Assembly: GCA_027451405.1 (NCBI GenBank)
Contig: DAIDJM010000038.1
Coordinates: 1-39,422 of the forward strand
Direction of reading: 5' to 3'
DNA length: 39,422 bases
Source: Acetobacteraceae bacterium
Lineage (GTDB): Bacteria > Pseudomonadota > Alphaproteobacteria > Acetobacterales > Acetobacteraceae
Positions 22,447 to 30,249 of this stretch are shown one piece after another. The notes under the pieces were generated by a model, which ran no database searches, had not been told where the DNA came from, and saw only the letters and a list, made by a program, of their open reading frames with translations. The position numbers were made by a program, and so were the translations under genes. The first letter of the stretch is position 1, and the number at the start of each line of letters is the position of its first letter.

Positions 22447-23265
22447 TCAATCCGCCGGCCGCAGGGATCGAACGCCGTTCCGGCGGGTGGGCTTGAATCC
22501 GCAATGAATGCAGCGGACCGTGTCGTCATGAATGAGCTTCGCGCACGCCATGCGCGGCAGGCGCGCGCGGACATTGAGAAGCGCCGCGAACAGCATCCCG
22601 AGCGGCGGCGCCGCGAGATAAATCCAGAACGCCATCCACACATGGGCCGGCAGGGCCGAGGCGAAGCTGCGCGCCGGATTGAGGCTGAAGCCGGAAATCG
22701 GCGACTCGAACACGATGTATGTGAAGATCAGTACTCCGGCGGCCACGCCGGTGAGCTTGGCCAGGCGCGGCACGCCGCCGAGCAGCAGCAGCACGCTCAT
22801 CAGCAGGAAGGCGCAGAACAGTTCGGCCGCGAAGGCGCTGCCGACGCCTTCTTTGCCGGGAACCGTCACGATCCAGCGGATCGGCGGCCGGGCCACCACT
22901 TCGCCGAGCAGCGAACGGGCGAGGTGAATGCCCGCCATGCCGCCCGCGACCTGCGCGGCGATGTAGAAGGCGGCGTCCCACCGGCGCATCCGTCCCAGCC
23001 GCAGGAAGGTGAGCGTGACGGCGGGATTGAAATGCGCGCCCGATTGACGGCCCAGCCGCGAATAGATCAGCAGCACGACGGTGCCGGCAATGCATAGGCC
23101 GGCAAAGACACGCTGGCCGAACGGGCCGAGCGCGGCGACCGCCGGCGACAGCGCGAACACGCTCGCGAGCACGGACACGAACAGGATGGTCGCGACGCCG
23201 CCGGCTTCGATCAGATATTCGGGCCAGTGGGCGCGGAGCGCTTCCACAGGACCGGCGGCGCGCAT
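22447..23265 (-). CDS. MIP-family channel (aquaporin/glycerol facilitator)
   Basis: The 272-aa product has six membrane helices and the two NPA boxes of the family: HFNPAVT (residues 80-82) and SLNPARS (196-198). An extra cytoplasmic C-terminal tail of about 35 residues includes CIHCG, unusual for the family. It should pass water, or small polyols such as glycerol; the pore-lining residues needed to decide were not modelled. It lies 5 bp after the SDR gene and 11 bp before the GMC gene, so it is part of the sugar operon. That placement suggests solute or water balance linked to sugar breakdown. Confidence 0.92.
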   Translation of the reverse strand: MRAAGPVEALRAHWPEYLIEAGGVATILFVSVLASVFALSPAVAALGPFGQRVFAGLCIAGTVVLLIYSRLGRQSGAHFNPAVTLTFLRLGRMRRWDAAFYIAAQVAGGMAGIHLARSLLGEVVARPPIRWIVTVPGKEGVGSAFAAELFCAFLLMSVLLLLGGVPRLAKLTGVAAGVLIFTYIVFESPISGFSLNPARSFASALPAHVWMAFWIYLAAPPLGMLFAALLNVRARLPRMACAKLIHDDTVRCIHCGFKPTRRNGVRSLRPAD

Positions 23266-23270
23266 GACGA

Positions 23271-24119
23271 TCAGCCGTTGCCGGCAAAGGCGGAATAGAG
23301 GGTCATGCCGCCATCGACGAAAAGCGTGGCGCCATTGACGTAATCCGCGGCATCCGAAGCGAGCCAGACCGCCATGTGCGCGATATCGTCGGGCTCGCCG
23401 ATGCGCTTGTAGGGGATGAGATCGAGCAGGCGGCCGAGCGCTTCGGGGGTTTCCCAGGCCGACATGTTGATGGGCGTGCGGATGGCGCCGGGAGCGATCG
23501 AATTGACGCGGATCCGTTTCGGCGCCAGCTCCTGCGCCAGCGTTTTCATCAGCATGGCGATGCCACCCTTGCTGGCGGCGTAATTCACATGGCCGGCCCA
23601 GGGGATCACCTCGTGGACCGAACTCATGCAGATGATCTTGCCGGCGGCCACCGAAATCTCGGGCCGCAGCCCGCGACGCAGGAATTCGCGGACCGCCTCG
23701 CGCGCGCAGAGGAACTGCCCGGTGAGATTGACGCCGATCACGGTGTTCCAGTCGGCGAGCGGCATGTCCGCGATGGGCGCGTCGCGCTGCAGGCCGGCAT
23801 TGTTGACCAGGATGTCGACGGTGCCCAAGGCCGCGATGGCGTCACGGAACATCGCCTGGACCTGCGCTTCCTGCGACACGTCCGCGCACACCGTGATGGC
23901 GCGGCGGCCAAGTCCGCGGATTTCGCCAGCGACCGCCTCGGCGGCATCCGGACCGCTGACGTAATTCACCGCGACGTCGGCGCCGGCCGCGGCGAGGCCC
24001 AAGGCGACCGCGCGGCCGATGCCGGAACTGGCGCCGGTGACGAGTGCTACCTGTCCGGTCAGCACCGGGTGATATTGCCGGTTGGGCGAGGGGCCGGCTT
24101 GGATCTCATCTCGGGGCAT
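23271..24119 (-). CDS. Short-chain dehydrogenase, glucose 1-dehydrogenase type
   Basis: The 282-aa product is a classical SDR: cofactor motif TGASSGIG (28-35), NNAG (106-109), catalytic S166/S167, Y180 and K184 (YAASK). The C-terminal end is VNGATLFVDGGMTLY. The overall sequence resembles glucose 1-dehydrogenase or gluconate-type reductases of SDR family fold. A 20-residue N-terminal extension precedes the core. It overlaps the upstream glucosidase gene by 14 bp. It could oxidise the sugar released by the two glucosidases, using NAD(P)+; the exact substrate cannot be read from sequence. Confidence 0.92.
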   Translation of the reverse strand: MPRDEIQAGPSPNRQYHPVLTGQVALVTGASSGIGRAVALGLAAAGADVAVNYVSGPDAAEAVAGEIRGLGRRAITVCADVSQEAQVQAMFRDAIAALGTVDILVNNAGLQRDAPIADMPLADWNTVIGVNLTGQFLCAREAVREFLRRGLRPEISVAAGKIICMSSVHEVIPWAGHVNYAASKGGIAMLMKTLAQELAPKRIRVNSIAPGAIRTPINMSAWETPEALGRLLDLIPYKRIGEPDDIAHMAVWLASDAADYVNGATLFVDGGMTLYSAFAGNG

Positions 24120-26817
24120 GGCTGGCGCTTCCTTGGGCGGCGACGAAGCCGCAGGGGGTGGACTCGGTGCGAGGCTGCAACAAGAGCGCGACGAGGCCGG
24201 TCCAGCCCGTCTGATGCGACGCGCCGAGGCCGCGGCCGGTATCGCCGTGGAAATATTCGTGAAACAGCAGATGGTCGCGGAACGCCGGGTCGTTCTGCAT
24301 CAGCGGGTGTTCGCCCAGCGCCGGCCGCTTCCCGTTCCCGTCACGCAGGAAAAGGCGCGTCAGACGCGAGGCGAGGGCATCGGCCACCTCGGACAGGCTG
24401 CATGTGCGTCCGGAACCGACCGGATATTCCACGGTGAAGCCGTCGCCGTAATAGTGGTGGAATTCACGAAGGCTTTCGGCGAGCAGGAAGTTGACCGGCA
24501 TCCACACCGGGCCGCGCCAGTTGGAATTGCCGCCGAACAGGCCCGATTCCGACTCGCCCGGCACGTAGCCCACCTCGAAACGCTGACCGGCATGCTCGAA
24601 CACATAAGGGTGGTCGGCATGGAAGCGGGAGATGGCGCGGATGCCGTAAGGCGAGAGGAACTCGGCTTCGTCGAGCGCGCGGCGCAGCAGCGCCTTCATG
24701 CGATGGCCGCGCAACAGCGAGAGCAGGTGGGTGTCGCCGCGGCCCGGCTCGTGCCAGCGCGACACCAGGCCGGCGAGGTCCGGCCGGTAGTTCAGGAACC
24801 ATTTCAGGCGGCGCGCGAAGGCGGGCAGCCGCTCGAGCACTTCCTCGTCGATTGTTTCGACAGCAAAGAGTGGGATCAGCCCCACCATCGAGCGCACCCG
24901 CAACGGCACGCGCTGGCCGCCCGGCAGGCTCAGCACGTCGTAGAAGAACTGGTCCTGCTCGTCCCACAACCCGACGCCGTCGCCGCGCAGATTGGCCATG
25001 GCGGACGCGATGAACAGGAAATGCTCGAAGAATTTGGTGGCGATGTCCTCGTAGACGTCGTTCTCGAGCGCGAGCTCGAGCGCGATGCGCAACAGGTTCA
25101 GCGTGTACATCGCCATCCAGGCGGTGCCGTCCGACTGGTTGATGTAGCCGCCGGTGGGCAGCGGCGCCGAGCGGTCGAAAATGCCGATATTGTCGAGGCC
25201 GAGGAAGCCGCCCTGGAAGACGTTGTTGCCTTCGGCGTCCTTGCGGTTGACCCACCAGGTGAAATTCAGCATCAGCTTGTGGAAGATACGTTCCAGGAAC
25301 GGCCGGTCGGCGCGTCCGGTCAGTGCCTTGTCGGTCTGATAGACGCGCCAGGCGGCCCAGGCATGCACCGGCGGGTTGACGTCGCCGAACGCCCATTCAT
25401 AGGCAGGCAGCTGGCCGTTCGGGTGCATGTACCATTCGCGCGTCATCAGCACGAGCTGCGATTTGGCGAAGTGGGGGTCGATCAGCGCCAGGGTCACGCA
25501 ATGGAAGGCGAGATCCCAGGCCGCATACCAGGGATATTCCCATTTGTCCGGCATCGAGAGGATGTCGGCGTTGTTGAGGTGGAACCAGTCGGCGTTGCGG
25601 CCGCCCCGTCGCTGATCGGGCGGCGGCGGCTGCAGGGGATCTCCGGAAAGCCAGTTCGGTATGTCGAGATAATAGAATTGCTTCGACCACAACATGCCGG
25701 CCAGCGCCTGCCGCTGCACGAGCCGTGCATCCGGATCGGCATTGTGCTGCTGCAGCGCTGCGTAGAACGCGTCGGTCTCGGCGATGCGTTGCGCGAAGAG
25801 GGCGTCGAAATCGGCGAACGGATCACCGTCCTCGCGGTCGGGCCGGAAACGCACGCGGATCTGCGCCGAGGCGCCGGCGGGAAGATCGAGCAGGTGATGC
25901 GCGGCGCATTTCGTGCCGGCCGGGTCCGCGCTGATCGCGCCGGTGACGCCGTCCACGACGAAATCGTTGATGCCGTCCTTGAACGGGCCCGGCGCGTCAG
26001 CGCCATACAGGCGCCGGACATTGGTCTCGTTCTCGCAGAAGAGCCGGGCCGGATCGCCGTCGAGCCAGAGCCGGCGGGGCGCCATCTCGGGATGGTCCGC
26101 CTGCACCGAGCCGTCATCGAGCCCGTGCAGACGGGGGCATGGCGCATCCGGGGTCCAGGACCAGATGTTGCGCGCCCAGAGTTGCGGCAGGACATGCAAC
26201 CGCGCGGCCTCGGCGGCGCGATTGTGAACCGTGACGCGCATCAGCACGTCCTCGGGCGTCGCCTTGGCATATTCCACGACCACATCGAAATAATGGCCGC
26301 TGTCGAAGACTCCCGTGTCGATCAGCTCGAATTCGCGGTCGCGCGGCCCGCGGCGGCGGTTTTCCTCCGTCAGGTGCGCATAAGGAAAAGCCGATTGCGG
26401 GTATTTGTAGAGCATGCGCATGTAAGCGTGGCTCGGCACGCCGTCGGCATAGTAATAAAGTTCCTTGACGTCCTCGCCGTGATTGCCCTCGCTGTTGGTG
26501 AGGCCGAACAGCCGTTCCTTCAGGATCGGATCGTGGCCGTTCCATAAGGCGAGGCCGAGGCACCAGAGGCCCTGATGGTCGCACCAGCCGGCGATCGCGT
26601 CCTCGCCCCAGCGATAGGCGCGGCTGCGGGCATGATCGTGCGGGAAATAGTCCCAGGCGGTGCCGCCGGGGCTGTAATCCTCGCGCACGGTGCCCCATTG
26701 CCGGTCGCTCACATAGGGTCCCCAGTGACGCCAGGCCGGATCGGCGGCGGGGCCGTGGAGCCGGCGTCCCTCCTCGGTCTCGAGAATGGACCGGGCGGGT
26801 GGTCGGTTCGGGGTCAT
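24106..26817 (-). CDS. GH63-like glucosidase (MGH1/mannosylglycerate hydrolase-type fold)
   Basis: The 903-aa product matches large (alpha/alpha)6-barrel glucosidases of the GH63 group. Typical pieces are WGTVREDYSPGGTAWDYFPH at the N-terminus, GLTNSEGNHGEDVKELYYY, WFHLNNADILSMPDKWEYPW in the middle, and GGNSNWRGPVWMPVNFLL near the C-terminus. It lacks a signal peptide, so it acts in the cytoplasm. The start ATG overlaps the stop of the debranching gene (ATGA); the frame further upstream to 27906 is a shadow of that gene. Likely substrates are alpha-linked glucosides or compatible solutes such as glucosyl- or mannosylglycerate. The role within the operon is to release a free sugar for the dehydrogenases. 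Confidence 0.85.
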   Translation of the reverse strand: MTPNRPPARSILETEEGRRLHGPAADPAWRHWGPYVSDRQWGTVREDYSPGGTAWDYFPHDHARSRAYRWGEDAIAGWCDHQGLWCLGLALWNGHDPILKERLFGLTNSEGNHGEDVKELYYYADGVPSHAYMRMLYKYPQSAFPYAHLTEENRRRGPRDREFELIDTGVFDSGHYFDVVVEYAKATPEDVLMRVTVHNRAAEAARLHVLPQLWARNIWSWTPDAPCPRLHGLDDGSVQADHPEMAPRRLWLDGDPARLFCENETNVRRLYGADAPGPFKDGINDFVVDGVTGAISADPAGTKCAAHHLLDLPAGASAQIRVRFRPDREDGDPFADFDALFAQRIAETDAFYAALQQHNADPDARLVQRQALAGMLWSKQFYYLDIPNWLSGDPLQPPPPDQRRGGRNADWFHLNNADILSMPDKWEYPWYAAWDLAFHCVTLALIDPHFAKSQLVLMTREWYMHPNGQLPAYEWAFGDVNPPVHAWAAWRVYQTDKALTGRADRPFLERIFHKLMLNFTWWVNRKDAEGNNVFQGGFLGLDNIGIFDRSAPLPTGGYINQSDGTAWMAMYTLNLLRIALELALENDVYEDIATKFFEHFLFIASAMANLRGDGVGLWDEQDQFFYDVLSLPGGQRVPLRVRSMVGLIPLFAVETIDEEVLERLPAFARRLKWFLNYRPDLAGLVSRWHEPGRGDTHLLSLLRGHRMKALLRRALDEAEFLSPYGIRAISRFHADHPYVFEHAGQRFEVGYVPGESESGLFGGNSNWRGPVWMPVNFLLAESLREFHHYYGDGFTVEYPVGSGRTCSLSEVADALASRLTRLFLRDGNGKRPALGEHPLMQNDPAFRDHLLFHEYFHGDTGRGLGASHQTGWTGLVALLLQPRTESTPCGFVAAQGSASHAPR

Positions 26818-28760
26818 GCCGCGTTTCCTTGCTGCGCGCCGGCCGGCGGCCTCCCGGACGCCAGCAGGCGCTCGATGCGGATCAGTTCGCCGAGCGACCA
26901 GGCCTGGAACGGGCAGCCGCCGGGCGTATAGGGCGGGTCGCCATCCACGACTTCGGAAACATGGCCCAGCCCGGCGCTGTCGAGATGCGCGGTCAGGGCG
27001 GGCAGGAACCGCTTGCGCGCCGTCTGCTGCGCGGCCGCGCTGCCGCCGCGCACCCGCAGCCAGGCTTCGACGAACGGGCCCATGAGCCACGGCCAGGCGG
27101 TGCCCTGATGGTAGGCGCCGTCCCGCGCCCGGGGATCGCCGCGATAATGCGGCGCGTAATCGGGATGATCGGGCGACAGCGTGCGCAGGCCGAGCGGCGT
27201 CAGCAGCAGCGCCTCGACGAGATCGACGACGCGGCGCGCCGGCGCGCCCTCGAGCACCGGGAAGGGCAGGCCGCCCACCGCGAAGATCTGATTGGGGCGG
27301 ATCCGCCGGTCGACGCGGCCGGGCACGTGATCGACATCGACCATGTCGAACAGGCTGCCGGTCGCCGGATCGACGAAGCGGGCGGCGAAGGCCGCGCGCG
27401 CGCGGCGATGCCACTCGGCCCAGCGATCGGACCCGGCGGCGCCGATCGCGAGCGCGTTGATCCAGAGCGCCTGCACTTCGACCGGCTTGCCGATACGCGG
27501 CGTCACGACCCAGTCGCCGAGCTTGGCATCCATCCAGGTCAGTTGAACGCCCGGCACGCCAGCGCGCAGCAGCCCGTCCGCATCGGCGCCGATCCCGAAA
27601 CGGGTGCCCGCGGCATAGGCCTGCAGCACCGCCTCCACGGTGCCGGCGAGGCGCGCCCGGGTCGCCGCGTCGGCCGGCGCGCCGGCATCGCTCATGGCGC
27701 CGAGCAGCTCGTGCACCGCGACCACGAACCAGAGCGATGCGTCGACGGCATTGAATTCCGGCGTCTCGCCGGCGTCCGGAAAGCGGTTGGGCAGCATGCC
27801 GCCGCTCTCGGCCTCCGACCAGGCGAGCAGGATGTCGCGCGCTTCGGCCAGCCGGCCGGTCGCAAGCATCAGCCCGCGCATGGCGATGAAGGTGTCGCGC
27901 CCCCAATCGGTGAACCAGGGATAGCCGGCGATGACCGTGCGGCCCTGGCCGCGATCCACGAGATAGGCGTCGGCCGCGACCGCGAGGCGCGAGCGGCCGG
28001 TGCGCCGCGCGCGCTCCGCCTCGGCGATCCGGCCGGCGGCGGCGAGCGCCGGCTCCGGCGCGCTCTCTCCGGCTTGCAGCACCATCACCGCATCCGCATC
28101 ACCGAGCGCGAAACGGAACAGGCCCGGCGAGGCGAGATCCTCGACGCAATCGAGCCCGCGGGCGCGCTCCTCGCGGTAGAGGAAGTTGCCATACCATTCC
28201 GGTTTGGGCTCGAAATCGCCGTTGCTCCGGACGGTGATCGCCGGCAGGTCCGGATAGGGCCGCCAGACAACGGCGCCATCCTTCGCGTCGCTCGCGAGGG
28301 CCATCCGCTCGTTGCGCCGATGTAATGCGTGGTAGTCGCGGCCGGAGAGCAAGGGACGGACCACGAGCCGGAGAGGCGCGCCGCCGCCGCCACGCCGCCA
28401 GCGCAGGACCGTCTCCCCGGTGTCGCGTCCGACCAGGATTTCCTGCGTCACTCCCGCCGCGAAACGCCAAGTCGGCCAGGGGGCCGGCGAGAACCCGGTG
28501 ATGCCGCGACATCCCTCGGGATAGACGATATCCGGCGCGTAACGTTGCGTGCTGAGAAAAACCTCCCCCGCGGGCGTCTCGAGCCAGGCCTCGATCCCGT
28601 TGACCAGCACCACGCGGCCGGTCGGCGGCGTCAGCGCGGCCATCAGGAGCGCGTGGTAGCGACGGGTTCGCTCGCCGCTCACGGTTCCCGAGGCGAACGC
28701 GCCGTAGCGGTCGGTTTCCAGCCATTCGGCCGACGGATCCGGTGCACCGCTCAAGGGCAA
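26814..28760 (-). CDS. Glycogen-debranching-type amylo-alpha-1,6-glucosidase
   Basis: The 648-aa product has a GDE N-terminal domain (WLETDRYGAFASGTVSGERTRRYHALL-type, residues 12-260) and a C-terminal (alpha/alpha)6 glucosidase domain (WFTDWGRDTFIAMRGL, EFNAVDASLWFV, YHQGTAWPWLMGPF). It would remove alpha-1,6 glucose branches inside the cell. No ATG or GTG lies in frame upstream; TTG 28760 (or TTG 28754) is the best start because the N-terminal domain begins about 12 residues later. It is the first gene of the six-gene minus-strand operon, opposite the AraC regulator, and its stop overlaps the GH63 start as ATGA. The rare start may keep expression low. Confidence 0.88.
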   Translation of the reverse strand: MPLSGAPDPSAEWLETDRYGAFASGTVSGERTRRYHALLMAALTPPTGRVVLVNGIEAWLETPAGEVFLSTQRYAPDIVYPEGCRGITGFSPAPWPTWRFAAGVTQEILVGRDTGETVLRWRRGGGGAPLRLVVRPLLSGRDYHALHRRNERMALASDAKDGAVVWRPYPDLPAITVRSNGDFEPKPEWYGNFLYREERARGLDCVEDLASPGLFRFALGDADAVMVLQAGESAPEPALAAAGRIAEAERARRTGRSRLAVAADAYLVDRGQGRTVIAGYPWFTDWGRDTFIAMRGLMLATGRLAEARDILLAWSEAESGGMLPNRFPDAGETPEFNAVDASLWFVVAVHELLGAMSDAGAPADAATRARLAGTVEAVLQAYAAGTRFGIGADADGLLRAGVPGVQLTWMDAKLGDWVVTPRIGKPVEVQALWINALAIGAAGSDRWAEWHRRARAAFAARFVDPATGSLFDMVDVDHVPGRVDRRIRPNQIFAVGGLPFPVLEGAPARRVVDLVEALLLTPLGLRTLSPDHPDYAPHYRGDPRARDGAYHQGTAWPWLMGPFVEAWLRVRGGSAAAQQTARKRFLPALTAHLDSAGLGHVSEVVDGDPPYTPGGCPFQAWSLGELIRIERLLASGRPPAGAQQGNAA

Positions 28761-29271
28761 GCCGCCCCGGCGATCGCGGGGCCGCCGCGTGCGGGCGTAA
28801 CGTGCGCAGCCCGGCGGGCGAAAACATCGCCGGATGCCGCGAGCCCGTCGGCCAGACCACGCGCGCGGCGCTGCCGGTCCCTACGAAAGCGGTGCCTCAT
28901 ATCATGGTGCAAAGAAGATCGCCTCGCGGTCTCTGTCATCCCGGGATCGCAAGAGCCGCCGCGCGCGCATTCCGCGCCTGCCTGGGCCTCGATCATGGCG
29001 GTTCCGTCGCGCCCGGCAACGGCTCGATCGTGACCGTGTCCCCCATGGCACCTCGCGCTGTTCTGGATCGCCGGTGGCCACCCCGGTCCTGCCCAGCGCC
29101 GCCCGGCGCCGGCACCTCCCCGATAGCAGGCGGGCGCCGGCCCGGCAGCGGCTCGCGGCCGGCAGCGCGACGATTCCGAGACGGTCCCGGGTCTCCTGCG
29201 ACTATCGGAGGGTTCCCGAGGGCTGCGTGCCGGCCAGGCTTGGCGGATAAGGCCCCCACGGACAGGCAGAC
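28761..29271. promoter_or_regulatory. 511-bp divergent intergenic region
   Basis: This region separates the sugar operon (minus) from the AraC gene (plus) and must hold the promoters for both. It is GC-rich with several short palindromes, for example GGCGCCGGC copies near 29101 and 29134. Short frames on both strands lack ribosome sites and look like shadows. I could not pick out a convincing promoter or AraC operator by eye. Confidence 0.5.
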
Positions 29272-30249
29272 ATGAACGCGTTGAACGGCCGCATGGCGGT
29301 CATCGATCCGGCCGGCTGGTACGCCACGCTCGCCGCGCCGGCGCTGGCCGCCGAAATCGGCGAGGAGTTCCGGGTCGTGCTGCGATCCTACCGTGACACC
29401 GACCCGCTGATGGAGAAGCCGGCGCTGAACGAAAACATCGTCTGCCTCCACCAGGGCGGCCCGAAGCGCATCCATCGCTGGCAGGCAGGACGGCACGAGA
29501 GCTGGGAGGTCGCGCGCGACAGCGTCAGCGCGATGCCGATGTTCTGCGCCAATCGCTGGCTGACCGAAGGTCCGGTCGCCTTCACGCACCTGACGCTGAG
29601 TTCGGGCCTGCTCGCGCGCTTCGCGCTCGAGGAATTCGACCGCGCGCCCGGTCATGTCGCGCTCGCCGACCAGGTCGGTGCGGCCGATCCGGCGATCGCC
29701 GGCCTGATGCTGGCGCTGATCGAGGAGCTGCAGACGCCTTTGGCCGGCCGGCTCTACCAGGAGAGCCTCGTCAGCGCGATCGTTCTGCGCGCGCTGGCGC
29801 GCTATGCGCCCTCGCTCGACCGCGAGCGCGCCGCGCAGGCCAAAGGCGGTCTGGCCGGCTGGCAATTGCGGCGCGTGATCGACCACATGGCGGCGCGGAT
29901 CGACCAGGATATCGGGCTCGCGGACATGGTTCGCCTGACCGGCCTGAGCCGCAGCCATTTCTTCCGCGCCTTCCGCAAATCGACCGGAGTGACCCCGATC
30001 CGCTACCTGCTCGCGCTGCGCATGGAACGCGCGCGGCAGATCCTGGCGACGTCGCCGGATCCCATCGGCGAGGTCGCACGGCGGGTCGGTTTCAGCGGCC
30101 CCGAGCCGTTCACGCGCGCCTTTCAGCGCAGCACGGGCCTGACGCCGACCGTATGGCGGCGGCAGCATGTCTGGCGGTTCCAGGATTGCGCCGCACCGCA
30201 CCCCGAAAGCCCGGCCGACGGCGACGGCGCGCGGGTGCCCGGCGCATGA
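29272..30249 (+). CDS. AraC-family transcriptional regulator
   Basis: The 325-aa product has an unplaced N-terminal ligand or dimer domain (1-200) and the two helix-turn-helix motifs of the AraC fold: IGLADMVRLTGLSRSHFFRAF and PIGEVARRVGFSGPEPFTRAF, with the usual STGVTP and STGLTP turns. It reads away from the sugar operon and overlaps the DoxX-NDH-2 gene as ATGA. The natural prediction is control of one or both neighbouring transcripts in response to a sugar or phenolic signal. The N-terminal domain is not an obvious cupin, so the effector cannot be guessed. Confidence 0.92.
   Translation: MNALNGRMAVIDPAGWYATLAAPALAAEIGEEFRVVLRSYRDTDPLMEKPALNENIVCLHQGGPKRIHRWQAGRHESWEVARDSVSAMPMFCANRWLTEGPVAFTHLTLSSGLLARFALEEFDRAPGHVALADQVGAADPAIAGLMLALIEELQTPLAGRLYQESLVSAIVLRALARYAPSLDRERAAQAKGGLAGWQLRRVIDHMAARIDQDIGLADMVRLTGLSRSHFFRAFRKSTGVTPIRYLLALRMERARQILATSPDPIGEVARRVGFSGPEPFTRAFQRSTGLTPTVWRRQHVWRFQDCAAPHPESPADGDGARVPGA

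Noticed and set aside
28742-29275. Several short frames in the divergent intergenic region
   Set aside because: They overlap each other on both strands, lack ribosome binding sites and read as Arg/Pro/Ser-rich shadow sequence.
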